Source: DAOQAU01 sp964640325
Lineage (GTDB): Bacteria; Cyanobacteriota; Vampirovibrionia; Gastranaerophilales; Gastranaerophilaceae
DNA length: 64,000 bases
Assembly (NCBI GenBank): GCA_964640325.1
Contig: CAZXID010000001.1
Location: 62,001-126,000 of the forward strand
Direction of reading: 5' to 3'
A program made the position numbers and the translations under genes. The notes below the pieces were generated by a model, which had not been told where the DNA came from, searched no databases, and was given only the letters and a program-made list of their open reading frames with translations. This document shows, one piece after another, positions 32,871 to 42,409 of this stretch. How positions within the stretch are numbered: position 1 is the first letter of the stretch; every line of letters begins with the position of its first letter.

Positions 32871-34541
32871 TTATTCCTTAATTTTCTTAAAAAAATACCC
32901 TTTAAAATATGATGGGATTTCTACTACTTTATCAAATGTCACATCGAAATCTGAAATAAGTCGATATTTACTATCAAAATATGATAACAATTTTTTCTCA
33001 TCTAAAAACCATGCCGGATATTTTGCTTCATAAATCTCTGGAGGCACAACTTGAAGCGTTAACCGGTCCCTGTTTTCAAGGCTTATAGCCGTTCTATCTA
33101 TAATAATATAATCTACACCTTTATCAATAATCTTTTCCAACCATTGATAAGGATTTGGCAAGTATTGCAAAACACTGGATAAAATCAAAACGTTTGCCCC
33201 ATCGATTTCATCGATTGAATCAGCAAATTTCAATATACCATCTGCAATTTTTTCTTTGCCGGCTTTTACGTAATGTTCCTGTTCGACAACCGTCCAACTT
33301 TTGATCTGAAGAGGCTTTAAAAATTCCTTGTTCTGAAAATAATGAGAACCTAAAGCACCGCCAAAATCTATAACGTTCAATTTGTTGTTGTTTTCTGCCG
33401 CTACTTTAAATAGGCAAGCCAAAAGACCCCATGAATATTGCACTTTCTCAAAAATAAAGCTATCTCTTTCAAAAACAGATTCGCCATTTTTTACTTTTAA
33501 AGTTGATTCCAAAGTTTTTTCAAGAATATTAGCAGAGGAATAACCGTCACAAAGTTTTTCAACTTCGCCCCAGTTTTTGTAATCGCCAGAAAAGCCGTAT
33601 TTTACTTTCTTTTTCTTGTTATATTTAATTTTTATAAATCCAAAAAGCTTAACTATTCTTCTATCTCCGTCTTTGATTCTTGTAATAAAAAAGTTATTTT
33701 TATTTTGGGTTAGTTTTTTTAAATACTTTTCAAAAGCACGTCGCATTTTTTTGTTTTCTTTAATTTGAATTTTTTCATACATTGACGTTTGTAAATCGAC
33801 TTTATCCCCCAATTGCTCACCTGAGCCGAGACAATGAGTTGCATCTTCGCCAAATCCTATATTTTGCACTAAGCTTTTTGTGGGGTACAAACAGAGTTTA
33901 TCATTTATAAACGTGCTTGCATACCAGCGTATAGCCCAAGAGTTTTTATTATCAAGCATTTTTAAATACTGGTAATTGTAATTAAAGTCAAACTCTTTTT
34001 GCAGGTTTTTGTCCAATATTTCTTGTTTTAATTTTTGCGCATCTTTTTCAAACAGTTCCCATCCTCTTTTCCAAGTCGCCCAACCCCAACAATCTGCACC
34101 TCTTAAGAAAAAAGTTTTTTCTTTAATACAAGGAACTATCGGATAATTGTAACCAGCTATACATGCAACTTCTTCATCATGTTCATACATATCCAAAGAT
34201 TCGTTCATATATTTCAAGAAATTAGGACTTGTTATTAAATCATCCTCTAGGACAATTATTTTACCATATCGTTCTATGATTTCTGTTACTCCGGCTATTA
34301 CGGAATTTGCCAATCCTTTATTTGTCAAGCTTTCTCTAATTTCAATGTTTTTAAATCCATCTATTGTTCTGATATATTCTTTCACTGCCGAAACTTTTTC
34401 GTCATTTTGAGTTTTTGCACCATCTGCATATATGAAAAGTTCGCTTTCGTTTGCGAGAAGATTGTTTTTTAAAGCTTCAACTGCCTGCTTTAAAGTCTCA
34501 AGTCTGTTATAAACAAATAATGCAATCGGTGCTAATGTCAT
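32871..34541 (-). CDS. Glycosyltransferase-methyltransferase fusion
   Basis: A 556-aa fusion. Residues 1-290: GT-A transferase of the GNT-I/DUF-type (LAPIALFVYNRLETLKQAVE, KIIVLEDDLITSPNFLKYM, FFLRGADCWGWATWKRGW). Residues about 310-555: a methyltransferase of the LIC12133 type (YGFSGDYKNWGEVEKLCDGY, NVIDFGGALGSHYFQNKEFL, VLILSSVLQYLPNPYQWLEK). It would add a sugar and methylate it or a neighbour. An alternative is two separate genes joined by mutation, but the frame is clean. Confidence 0.85.
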   Translation of the reverse strand: MTLAPIALFVYNRLETLKQAVEALKNNLLANESELFIYADGAKTQNDEKVSAVKEYIRTIDGFKNIEIRESLTNKGLANSVIAGVTEIIERYGKIIVLEDDLITSPNFLKYMNESLDMYEHDEEVACIAGYNYPIVPCIKEKTFFLRGADCWGWATWKRGWELFEKDAQKLKQEILDKNLQKEFDFNYNYQYLKMLDNKNSWAIRWYASTFINDKLCLYPTKSLVQNIGFGEDATHCLGSGEQLGDKVDLQTSMYEKIQIKENKKMRRAFEKYLKKLTQNKNNFFITRIKDGDRRIVKLFGFIKIKYNKKKKVKYGFSGDYKNWGEVEKLCDGYSSANILEKTLESTLKVKNGESVFERDSFIFEKVQYSWGLLACLFKVAAENNNKLNVIDFGGALGSHYFQNKEFLKPLQIKSWTVVEQEHYVKAGKEKIADGILKFADSIDEIDGANVLILSSVLQYLPNPYQWLEKIIDKGVDYIIIDRTAISLENRDRLTLQVVPPEIYEAKYPAWFLDEKKLLSYFDSKYRLISDFDVTFDKVVEIPSYFKGYFFKKIKE

Positions 34542-34559
34542 CTTTTCTCCACTCTTAAA

Positions 34560-35450
34560 TTACAAACTAATCATTTCACCCAATTTCAAATCCCACTCTC
34601 TGGGTCTAAAATCAAAATACCCACCATAAGAAGTAAACGTCATTTCGCCAAAATAAATTTTGCCTTCAATATTATAAAAATCCACTCTCACATGCTTGAA
34701 ATCCTTAGCTAAAATTGTCGCAAGCTCGGTCATTTTTTCAAAATTTTGTGGCTTTTTAACTTCGCCTTCATAATAATCGCCCGTATAAACAAACTCCTGT
34801 TTGTTCCAGCCCATATCATAAAAAACCGTTTTTAGAGTTCCACTGCCTCTGTCAAAGCATATTAAAATATAAGCCGGTTTTCCGTTAAAAGCAAAATATT
34901 TATAATCTGTTATATCGCCCTGAAGATCTTCAAGATATTTTTCGATTATAATTTTCCTTTTTATTTCCCGATAATGCCACTCACCGAACAGATATGCAAA
35001 TTCTTCGTTTAACCATTCTTCGATTTGTGCTTTTGCCTGTTGTTTATCAAATGTTGATTTATCTTTAACAACAAGATTATAACCGCAACCGTGATTACAT
35101 TTAATTACAAACTCATTTGGCAGTTCATCAAAATTAATTTCATCAAAATTATCATAAACACCCAATAGCGGAACTAAATATTCTTCTCCGATTTTTTCTT
35201 TAACCCAGTCTCTAACTAAATACTTGTCAGCTAATCTGGTTTTTAAGGCAGAATTATCATATACTCTAAGCCACTGCATTTTCTCAGAAAAAGTTTTTGG
35301 ATTTTTCAGATCCAAATCATATCTGAAACTGTTTTTAAAAGCATTTTTAATGTTTTTTACATACAGCTCTTCTTTTGACCAATCGACTTTTAATATCGCA
35401 TTTTTTCTTCTGATTTTATCAATAATTTTTTGTATTAAACTATTTCCCAA
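34560..35450 (-). CDS. TupA-like ATP-grasp glycan-modifying enzyme
   Basis: A 296-aa TupA-type protein. NPKTFSEKMQWLRVYDNSAL and TRLADKYLVRDWVKEKIG are the family hallmark; EFVIKCNHGCGYNLVVKDK is the ATP-grasp binding strand and HVRVDFYNIEGKIYFGEMTF the metal-site region. Enzymes of this family are found in capsule and teichuronopeptide loci and may ligate an amino acid to a sugar acid. That fits the nucleotide-sugar dehydrogenase at 44604, which would make uronic acids (inference). Confidence 0.82.
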   Translation of the reverse strand: MGNSLIQKIIDKIRRKNAILKVDWSKEELYVKNIKNAFKNSFRYDLDLKNPKTFSEKMQWLRVYDNSALKTRLADKYLVRDWVKEKIGEEYLVPLLGVYDNFDEINFDELPNEFVIKCNHGCGYNLVVKDKSTFDKQQAKAQIEEWLNEEFAYLFGEWHYREIKRKIIIEKYLEDLQGDITDYKYFAFNGKPAYILICFDRGSGTLKTVFYDMGWNKQEFVYTGDYYEGEVKKPQNFEKMTELATILAKDFKHVRVDFYNIEGKIYFGEMTFTSYGGYFDFRPREWDLKLGEMISL

Positions 35451-35464
35451 AATGTTATTCCTCT

Positions 35465-36835
35465 TTAAACTTTACCAACAAGCTTCCTTTTGGAATCAAA
35501 CAAATTAATTTGATGCCTAAAAAATCTTTCCAAATCTTTCAAATTATTCTCATTAGATACAATTTCTAATGAATAGTCATACATAAACCCTTTTGCCATC
35601 TTTGATTTATAGATTCCCGCAAACTTTTCGATTTCACTATGGTCTATCACATTTTTAACAACTTCTTCCAAATCTAAATCCGGAGAGTATTCAAATACAC
35701 CTGGAAATTTTTTATACCAAGCCTGTCCAAACACTACAACATTTTTGCCGGAACATATTGACTCCCAACCGACAGTTCCCGTGATAGCTGCAATAATTTT
35801 CGCGTTTGAAATCAATTTGAAAGTGTCAAATTTTCTTGATGCCAGTTCAACATTTTTAATCCCCATTAATCTTGTGTAAAAAGCTTCGCCCCTTTGAAAA
35901 TGGCCTTGAATCATATTTTCTTTAACTATAATTTTCCAATTCTCAGGCAAAATTTTAGACAATCTCTCCACTGCTAAAATCTGATCACAATATTCTCGAC
36001 CGAGCAAAGAAGTTGTCATCTCCGGCTGGTAATGAAGCGGAAAGTAAACATAATTACAATCTAAATCAAGTTCATCTTTTTCGTATTTAGCAAGTTCAGC
36101 TAAGATTTCCCTGCCCAAATCATATCTTTGAAAAGCTGTTCTGCGTGTTCGCTTTTTTCTTAATTCTTTTACCAATTGTTTAAAATCAACAGGTTTATAA
36201 AAATCATTCATAATCTTATCCATTTCCAGATAATACGGATTTGCCTTTATATAAACAGATGGTTCACTGGTCAATTTCTCGATTTTCACCGATTCATCTG
36301 AGTTAATAGGTAAAATATCATTAAATTCACCGAAATCATCCAAGTTATAAACATATGAAAAATAATCCGTATCTATAAAAACATCCGGTTGAAATGTCAA
36401 TCTGTCAATGTTCATCTCTTCTGCCAGCCTAAACATCAAATAATCCGGACCCAAGTGTGGCAAACGACATAAAACAACAAAATCAATTTTATTTTCGATA
36501 AAAATTCTATAAAACATATCAGATAACATATTAAATATATTTATCATGTCATGAATGGTCTTTGGAGAATAACTGTTTTGCTCAGCAGGGTTATAATTTC
36601 TCGAATACATCTCTACAAAAGTCATTTTATATTTTTCAAGTCTGTTTCTAAGATCATCCGGAATTCCATAATATTGATAATCTTCAAATCTAAAATAATC
36701 AAAATCATGTACATGATGAGTCGCTTTTGGGTTACAAGCAACCCAAACTGTCGGTTCGCAAAGTCCCTTATTTTTAAGCATATTTATGACAGGCTCCAAT
36801 GTGTCAGCCGATTCCCAAAACAAAGTCCTTTTCAT
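35465..36835 (-). CDS. Capsule-synthesis-type GT-B transferase (KpsS/LipB-like)
   Basis: A 456-aa protein. The C-terminal part has NVELASRKFDTFKLISNAKI then ITGTVGWESICSGKNVVVFG (about 350-375) and AWYKKFPGVFEYSP, the conserved KpsS/KpsC-like signature. The N-terminal half contains AHHVHDFD-like H-rich stretch (ATHHVHDFDYFRFED, about 39-53) but no classical DxD. It probably transfers a Kdo- or nonulosonate-type sugar, in keeping with the legionaminic genes beside it; not demonstrated. Confidence 0.7.
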   Translation of the reverse strand: MKRTLFWESADTLEPVINMLKNKGLCEPTVWVACNPKATHHVHDFDYFRFEDYQYYGIPDDLRNRLEKYKMTFVEMYSRNYNPAEQNSYSPKTIHDMINIFNMLSDMFYRIFIENKIDFVVLCRLPHLGPDYLMFRLAEEMNIDRLTFQPDVFIDTDYFSYVYNLDDFGEFNDILPINSDESVKIEKLTSEPSVYIKANPYYLEMDKIMNDFYKPVDFKQLVKELRKKRTRRTAFQRYDLGREILAELAKYEKDELDLDCNYVYFPLHYQPEMTTSLLGREYCDQILAVERLSKILPENWKIIVKENMIQGHFQRGEAFYTRLMGIKNVELASRKFDTFKLISNAKIIAAITGTVGWESICSGKNVVVFGQAWYKKFPGVFEYSPDLDLEEVVKNVIDHSEIEKFAGIYKSKMAKGFMYDYSLEIVSNENNLKDLERFFRHQINLFDSKRKLVGKV

Positions 36836-37539
36836 TTATTCATTTCCTCATTTTTACTATTCATAAAAATTTCAGCCATTCTAAAATCTAAATCTGTATC
36901 AATATCAATAGAATTAGCTTCACTCATTATATATGCAAAACTCTTGTTGGTAAACATATTAATTTTTTCGCTCAAAAGTTCTGCTCTAAGAATGTATATC
37001 GCACCATTCAAAATATAATTTTGCTCTAAATCTTGTCGCCTTTTGTCCAAATATTCTTTTTTAATAAAATTATCCAAAGATAAATCTTTGCCGATTATAT
37101 TGGTCCACTGCACCGGATGAGGGCATTTACAAACACTCAAAACATAATCAGCATCTTTTTTTATAAATAAATCTATGGATGCTTTTATATCTTTAGCTTC
37201 TCTTAATGGTGATGTGGGCTGTAATAGGACTATCACATCAAATTTCTTGTCTACATTATCAACAACTTCTTTAACTACAGACCAAGATGATGCATTATCT
37301 GATGAATTTTCTTTGCTTCTTAAAAAAGGGACACTAGCACCATATTTTTTTGCGATATCGGCATACTTTTGACTATCAGTAGAAACAATAACTTCATCAA
37401 AAATATTTGAGTTAAGAGCAGTCTCAATCGACCAAGCAATTAAAGGTTTTCCTGCCAAATTTTTAATATTTTTATCAACAAGTCCCTTTGAGCCGCTTCG
37501 AGCGGGAATTATTGCAAGTGTTTTTAAGTCTTTATACAT
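36832..37539 (-). CDS. legF: CMP-nonulosonate synthetase (LegF/NeuA-like)
   Basis: A 235-aa CTP:acylneuraminate cytidylyltransferase-type enzyme. LAIIPARSGSKGLVDKNIKN (residues 8-27) is the CTP-binding signature, with SIETALNSNIFDEVIVSTDS and VIVLLQPTSPLREAKDI. It should activate legionaminic acid to CMP-legionaminate. It is shorter than NeuA of some bacteria but matches LegF/PtmB (about 235 aa). It overlaps the KpsS-like gene by 4 bases. Confidence 0.9.
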   Translation of the reverse strand: MYKDLKTLAIIPARSGSKGLVDKNIKNLAGKPLIAWSIETALNSNIFDEVIVSTDSQKYADIAKKYGASVPFLRSKENSSDNASSWSVVKEVVDNVDKKFDVIVLLQPTSPLREAKDIKASIDLFIKKDADYVLSVCKCPHPVQWTNIIGKDLSLDNFIKKEYLDKRRQDLEQNYILNGAIYILRAELLSEKINMFTNKSFAYIMSEANSIDIDTDLDFRMAEIFMNSKNEEMNK

Positions 37540-37545
37540 ATATTT

Positions 37546-38592
37546 TTAAAACCTTATATACTTTATGTCATCTTGTGCTTTTGCGTAGTTTTGCGCCGTT
37601 CCAATATCAAGCCAATAGCCTCGTATGGGGAAGTGGCTTACTTTTTTACCTTTTTTTATTAAATCTTCTATTAAATCGGTTGAATCGTATTTCTTGTTTT
37701 TTGGTACAGTTTTTACAAATTCTTTTCTCAAAAGGTAAATGCCTGCGTTTGAGTAATAGATGTAAGAAGGTTTTTCAACGAAAGATTTAATCTTTTTGTC
37801 TTCGGTTTCTAAAACCGCGTATGGGATATTTATTCTCACGTTAAAAGTGGCTACCGACATATCGTCTTTGAAGTTTTTAAAATTAACGTAAAAATCTTCA
37901 AAATCTATATTCGTAAGCACATCGGCGTTAATCACAAGTATGTCTTCGTTTATAAATTTCTCCGCCAAAGAAACTGCACCCATGGTACCTAAAGGCAAAT
38001 CTTCTTCCAAATAAGTTATGCTGACTTCCGGGTAATTTTTATTTATATATGAAACTATTTGATCTTTTAAATGATTTAGAGCAATATAGAAATTTTTGAC
38101 CCCGTAGGAAATCAATCGATCTATATTATGCGCGATAATCGGTTTTCCATTTAAATCGAGCATGGGTTTTGGAATATCATTTGTGTATGGCTTCAACCTT
38201 ACCCCTTTTCCGCCTGCCATAATGACTGCGTCAATCGGAAGCATTGCCCTAATCCTTGTCAAATCAATGAAATCGATTAATTTTTTTTCTTCTGTTATGT
38301 GAGGGATTATTTTCAAATCCAAATCTTTCATTTTCTTGATTTTTTTGTAATTGTCAAGATTCTTTATATAGTTGAAATCTTTGTGCATAACGTCAGTAAC
38401 ACAGTTGTTAAGATCGCAGCCCTTCAATAATCCGCGCCTAATATCGCCATCAGTCACTGAACCTATTATTCTCGTATTTTCGTCGGTAACAAATAAAACC
38501 ATCGGATTATTACAATCAAATTCATTGATTTTTTCCAACGCCTGTTTTACATTTGCTGTTTTATTTATAGTGTGTTTTTTTATATTGCTCAA
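37546..38592 (-). CDS. ptmE: CBS-domain nucleotidyltransferase (PtmE-like)
   Basis: A 348-aa protein: N-terminal CBS pair (residues 1-120; MVLFVTDENTRIIGSVTDGD) followed by a nucleotidyltransferase (AVIMAGGKGVRLKPYTNDIP at about 122; ILVINADVLTNIDFEDF). This is the architecture of Campylobacter PtmE, which makes GDP-glucosamine, the start of the GDP-sugar legionaminic route. No separate PtmA/PtmF genes for the earlier steps are visible here. Confidence 0.88.
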   Translation of the reverse strand: MSNIKKHTINKTANVKQALEKINEFDCNNPMVLFVTDENTRIIGSVTDGDIRRGLLKGCDLNNCVTDVMHKDFNYIKNLDNYKKIKKMKDLDLKIIPHITEEKKLIDFIDLTRIRAMLPIDAVIMAGGKGVRLKPYTNDIPKPMLDLNGKPIIAHNIDRLISYGVKNFYIALNHLKDQIVSYINKNYPEVSITYLEEDLPLGTMGAVSLAEKFINEDILVINADVLTNIDFEDFYVNFKNFKDDMSVATFNVRINIPYAVLETEDKKIKSFVEKPSYIYYSNAGIYLLRKEFVKTVPKNKKYDSTDLIEDLIKKGKKVSHFPIRGYWLDIGTAQNYAKAQDDIKYIRF

Positions 38593-38594
38593 CT

Positions 38595-39734
38595 TTAATT
38601 AACCTTTAGATTGTAAAAACTCTTTTTCAAAATATTATCCAGTGGAAATTCTTTTAATACAGATATAATTTTATCAGAAGAGCCTTCCTGTTTGTATGGA
38701 TTATGAATTTTATTTAAGCTATTTTTGAATTCCTCTGTGTAAACTCCTGAAATAGCTTTTAAAATTTCTTCTTTTTTAGGCTCACAGTTAATAACTGAGT
38801 CAGCCTGTATTCTTCCTTTTTGCCTGTCCCCGATATTTATGGTCGCAATTTTAAAACTCGGGACTTCAATAATCCCACTTGAAGAATTACCGACTACTGC
38901 ATCTACAAATTGCAATGTAGACAAATACCTCAATGCCCCTAATGAAGTATAAACAGCACAATGAATTTTTTTTGAAACCTCGCTATCCAACAAATCAAAT
39001 ATTTCCTGATTCCCGCTGTCAGAATTAGGTTTTGTGAAAATTATCTTGGTATCCTTCAGTTCGCTTAATGCCGACAAAAGTTCCTTAAACTGCTCTTTCG
39101 AGGTAGAGTTTTCCAATGTAACAGGGTGGAATGTAACCAAAAGATTTTTTTTACCGAATTTAAAATTCAAACTTTTTTCAAGCTCTTCTTTTGATAACAA
39201 TTTCATTTTTTCAATATTTTCTACACCAAGTGATCCAACATTAAAAACTGTTTTAGGATGTTCGCCTAATTGAATTACACGATTTTTATATTCTTCGCAT
39301 GTTGTAAAATGAACATGGCTCATTTTTGTAATTGAATGGCGTATAGCTTCATCAATCGCGCCTTCTGTCGTTTCACCGCCATGTATATGCGCTATCGGGA
39401 CATTATTGAGCATTGCAGCAATTGCAACAGCCATAATCTCGTATCTGTCACCCAAAACTAGTAAAATATCCGGTCTTAACTCTTTGAATGCTTGTGAAAA
39501 TTTTTCGATAGCCACAGCCACAGCATGCGAAGGCTCTTTTTCAATTTCGATATCGATTTTCTTCAGAATTGGAGAAGATATTTCTTGATGTGTTTGTCCG
39601 AATTTGTCGGATAAATGCATCCCTGTGACGACCAATTGCAACTCGAGCTCACTGTTGGATTCAATTTTTTCAATCAGTCTTGACATAATTCCGTATTCAG
39701 CTCTAGTCGAAGTCGCTACACAAATTTTTCTCAT
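38595..39734 (-). CDS. legG: Hydrolysing nucleotide-sugar 2-epimerase (LegG/NeuC)
   Basis: A 379-aa GT-B-fold epimerase: MRKICVATSTRAEYGIMSRL, VTGMHLSDKFGQTHQEI, ILLVLGDRYEIMAVAIAAML, IAHIHGGETTEGAIDEAIRH and DAVVGNSSSGIIEVPSFKI. In LegG it hydrolyses GDP-N,N'-diacetylbacillosamine to the free 2-epimer sugar that LegI condenses. Start overlaps the LegI gene end by 4 bases. Confidence 0.92.
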   Translation of the reverse strand: MRKICVATSTRAEYGIMSRLIEKIESNSELELQLVVTGMHLSDKFGQTHQEISSPILKKIDIEIEKEPSHAVAVAIEKFSQAFKELRPDILLVLGDRYEIMAVAIAAMLNNVPIAHIHGGETTEGAIDEAIRHSITKMSHVHFTTCEEYKNRVIQLGEHPKTVFNVGSLGVENIEKMKLLSKEELEKSLNFKFGKKNLLVTFHPVTLENSTSKEQFKELLSALSELKDTKIIFTKPNSDSGNQEIFDLLDSEVSKKIHCAVYTSLGALRYLSTLQFVDAVVGNSSSGIIEVPSFKIATINIGDRQKGRIQADSVINCEPKKEEILKAISGVYTEEFKNSLNKIHNPYKQEGSSDKIISVLKEFPLDNILKKSFYNLKVN

Positions 39735-40714
39735 ATTACCTCATCTTCTTGATAATCTTTTTGTGCGACAGAACCAATAACCTTATCCCACATCATCGGG
39801 GAAATACCATAACCAGGCCTTTTTACCGTCAAATTTTTTTCTGTAAATTCTTCACCCTTTTTTATATCACACTTTGCAATAATTGATTTTCTTGCAATTT
39901 CAATGTTTTTTATTTCTGACCTTGCGGGATTTTTTTTACCATCACCCAAAGCTTTTTCAATATTTCTAATTGATTGAACCATCTGCTTCAATTCTTGCGG
40001 CTCAAGGCTCGCCTTATGATCGGGGCCATCCATGTTTTTATCCAAAGTGAAATGTTTCTCGATTATTGTGGCACCCATTGCAACCGCCGCAATAGGAATT
40101 TCTATACCCTCTGTGTGGTCCGAATAACCGACTTCAACACCAAAATGTTCTTTCATTGTTTGAATTGCCTTGAGGTTTACATCCTCATAAGGACAAGGAT
40201 ATTCAGTCGTACAATGAAGAAGTGTCACATTACAATCTGCTAAAATATCCAAAGCTGATTGAATTTCATCAATATTAGACATTCCTGTGGATAAAATCAC
40301 GTCCTTTTTATAAGAATTAATCTTTCTCAAATAAGGCAAGTTTGTAATTTCCCCTGATGGAATTTTTAAAACAGGCAAATTTAAAGAAACAAGAAAATCA
40401 ATGCTCTCGAGGTCAAAGGGCGTAGATAAAAACATAATTCCTTTTTCTCTACAATAATTTTGTAGTTCTATGGTCATTTCTTTTGAAAGTTCAAGCTTTT
40501 TAAGCATTTCTAGCTGGCTTTCTTCTGCATCAGTTGTCAAATTTTGATAATTGGCTTTTTGAGCATTTTTACTTGCAAGGTTTTCGGCTATAAAGTTTTG
40601 AAACTTAACGCAGTCACATCCCGCATTAACAGCTTGATCAATAAGCTTTTTTGCGATATCCGTTGAACCGTTGTGATTAACTCCGGCCTCTGCAATTATA
40701 AAAGTTTTTGTCAT
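39731..40714 (-). CDS. legI: Legionaminic acid synthase (NeuB family)
   Basis: A 327-aa PEP-dependent condensing enzyme. FIIAEAGVNHNGSTDIAKKL, DCVKFQNF, LSTPFDLESIDFLVSL, GYSDHTEGIEI and EKHFTLDKNMDGPDHKASLE are NeuB-family motifs; the C-terminal ~60 residues (ARKSIIAKCDIKKGEEFTEK) are the SAF antifreeze domain. In this gene context it should condense 2,4-diacetamido-2,4,6-trideoxymannose with PEP. Length fits (about 334 in Campylobacter). Confidence 0.92.
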   Translation of the reverse strand: MTKTFIIAEAGVNHNGSTDIAKKLIDQAVNAGCDCVKFQNFIAENLASKNAQKANYQNLTTDAEESQLEMLKKLELSKEMTIELQNYCREKGIMFLSTPFDLESIDFLVSLNLPVLKIPSGEITNLPYLRKINSYKKDVILSTGMSNIDEIQSALDILADCNVTLLHCTTEYPCPYEDVNLKAIQTMKEHFGVEVGYSDHTEGIEIPIAAVAMGATIIEKHFTLDKNMDGPDHKASLEPQELKQMVQSIRNIEKALGDGKKNPARSEIKNIEIARKSIIAKCDIKKGEEFTEKNLTVKRPGYGISPMMWDKVIGSVAQKDYQEDEVI

Positions 40715-41292
40715 TTAACAAGACTCCCTGCTTTTACAAAACTATTTTCCGATACCTTCGCACAATTCACAATCGTAGCATTACTTCCTACAAAAGATTT
40801 TTGACCAATTATTGCTTCACCATTAACAACACTTGCTGTTGAAATATGACAATTATCACCTATTTTTACATCATGCTCTATTAATGCTTTTGTATTTATA
40901 ATACAATTTTGACCAACAACAGCACCTGCATTTAAGATTGCGTTATGCATTATTATAGAGCCTTCACCTATTTTGGCATATTTAGAAACATGCGCCAAAG
41001 GCGAAATGATTGTTGCAATCTTAGCATCAATTTTTTTTAACTTATTATACAAATTTTCTCTTAAATCTGCTGATTTAAGTTGTCCTAGTGTAATCAAAAA
41101 ATGACACTTTTCTTCTGCTAGTCTCTCAATTTGACCATCAGTACCCAATATCAAATACCCTAAAACTTTTTGACCTACTTTTTCTTTTATATCAAGGATT
41201 CCTTTTATCTCAAATACATCTTCTTTTTCAATAACATCTATGCATGATTTACAATGGCCACCACCGCCGATTAAAATTAATTTCTCTTTCAT
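40711..41292 (-). CDS. legH: Sugar O/N-acetyltransferase (LegH/PglD-like)
   Basis: A 193-aa protein with N-terminal nucleotide-sugar-binding Rossmann part (KLILIGGGGHCKSCIDVIEK) and a C-terminal left-handed beta-helix of hexapeptide repeats (residues 105-190, for example SIIMHNAILNAGAVVGQNC). PglD/LegH N-acetylates the 4-amino group on the UDP- or GDP-sugar. It overlaps both neighbouring genes by 4 bases, which fits a single operon. Confidence 0.88.
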   Translation of the reverse strand: MKEKLILIGGGGHCKSCIDVIEKEDVFEIKGILDIKEKVGQKVLGYLILGTDGQIERLAEEKCHFLITLGQLKSADLRENLYNKLKKIDAKIATIISPLAHVSKYAKIGEGSIIMHNAILNAGAVVGQNCIINTKALIEHDVKIGDNCHISTASVVNGEAIIGQKSFVGSNATIVNCAKVSENSFVKAGSLVK

Positions 41293-42377
41293 AACTTCAC
41301 TCCGCTTGGAATATTAACCAAGCTATCTTCCAGCCAAATCGAATTTGACAAATCCCCGCATTCGCAATTTTTATACATTTCCAACTTATTCATCAAAGTC
41401 CAAGCCGGGCGAGTCATAACTCCATTATCATTTGTGTATTGTAAAAATTCATCCCTCTGCCTGCTGTCATCAAATAAAATAGATTGAAGCCAGAAATTTG
41501 ATTTTGCATTTTTTGGCTCGTCAACAAATCTAGCCCCAAAAAAATCTTTATATTTTTTTGCAAGTTCACGCTTTTTTTCTATGAATGCAGGCAATTTTTC
41601 AAATTGAGCAAGCCCCAACGATGCATTTATATTAGGCATACGGTAATTATAACCGATTTCGTCATGATCATATCGCCATCTGTGCGGAATTTTTGCCTGA
41701 ACCGTAAGATGTTTTGCTCTATCAGCAAGTTTTTCATCATTAAACAAAAGCATTCCGCCGCCGCCTGTTGTGATAATTTTATTCCCGTTAAAGCTCAAAA
41801 CACCGATTTCGCCAAAATTGCCTGTATGCTTATCTTTATAGTAGCTTCCCAAGCTCTCTGCACAATCTTCAACAAGTTTAACGCCATATTTTTCACAAAT
41901 TTCTTTAATTTCATCTATTCGGCAGGGATGTCCAAACGTGTGCATCGGCAAAACTGCTTTAATATTTTTGTTGTTTTTTAAATATTCATTGAGTTTCTCC
42001 GGGCTAAGTCCCATTGTATCTTTGTCCACATCAACAAAAACAGGTTGTGCGCCGCAATAACTTATTGCATTTGACGTTGCAATAAAAGTTAAAGGCTGGG
42101 TGACAACCTTATCACCGGATTCAACTCCTGCAAGCTTAAGAGCCAAATGCAGGGCACTTGTTCCATTCACACAAGCAACAGCCCTTTTGACACCACAAAA
42201 TTCTGCAATTTTAAACTCAAATTCGTCGACAAATTTTCCCACGCTTGAAACAAAAGTTGATTTTATACATTCTGCAGTAAGCTCTATTTCCCGCTCGTCA
42301 AAAAACGGTTCATGCAAAGCTACAAAATTATTAGTTTCATAGACTTTCTTTATAAAATCAACTTCGTTTTCAAACAT
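41289..42377 (-). CDS. legC: Sugar aminotransferase (LegC, DegT family)
   Basis: A 362-aa PLP enzyme. PLP-contact region VNGTSALHLALKLAGVESGD (about 68-88), VDVDKDTMGL, CAESLGSYY (about 167), and the Schiff-base lysine in LSFNGNKIITTGGGGMLL (about 196). It installs the 4-amino group on the 4-keto sugar made by the 4,6-dehydratase. A second DegT enzyme lies at 56280 but in another gene set. Confidence 0.9.
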   Translation of the reverse strand: MFENEVDFIKKVYETNNFVALHEPFFDEREIELTAECIKSTFVSSVGKFVDEFEFKIAEFCGVKRAVACVNGTSALHLALKLAGVESGDKVVTQPLTFIATSNAISYCGAQPVFVDVDKDTMGLSPEKLNEYLKNNKNIKAVLPMHTFGHPCRIDEIKEICEKYGVKLVEDCAESLGSYYKDKHTGNFGEIGVLSFNGNKIITTGGGGMLLFNDEKLADRAKHLTVQAKIPHRWRYDHDEIGYNYRMPNINASLGLAQFEKLPAFIEKKRELAKKYKDFFGARFVDEPKNAKSNFWLQSILFDDSRQRDEFLQYTNDNGVMTRPAWTLMNKLEMYKNCECGDLSNSIWLEDSLVNIPSGVKL

Positions 42378-42409
42378 TTAATTTATTCCTAACGCTATTA
42401 AAGATAAAT

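Noticed and set aside
37290..37320. CTGATGA near the LegF gene as a hammerhead
   Set aside because: No matching stem II or GAAA; it is within coding sequence.
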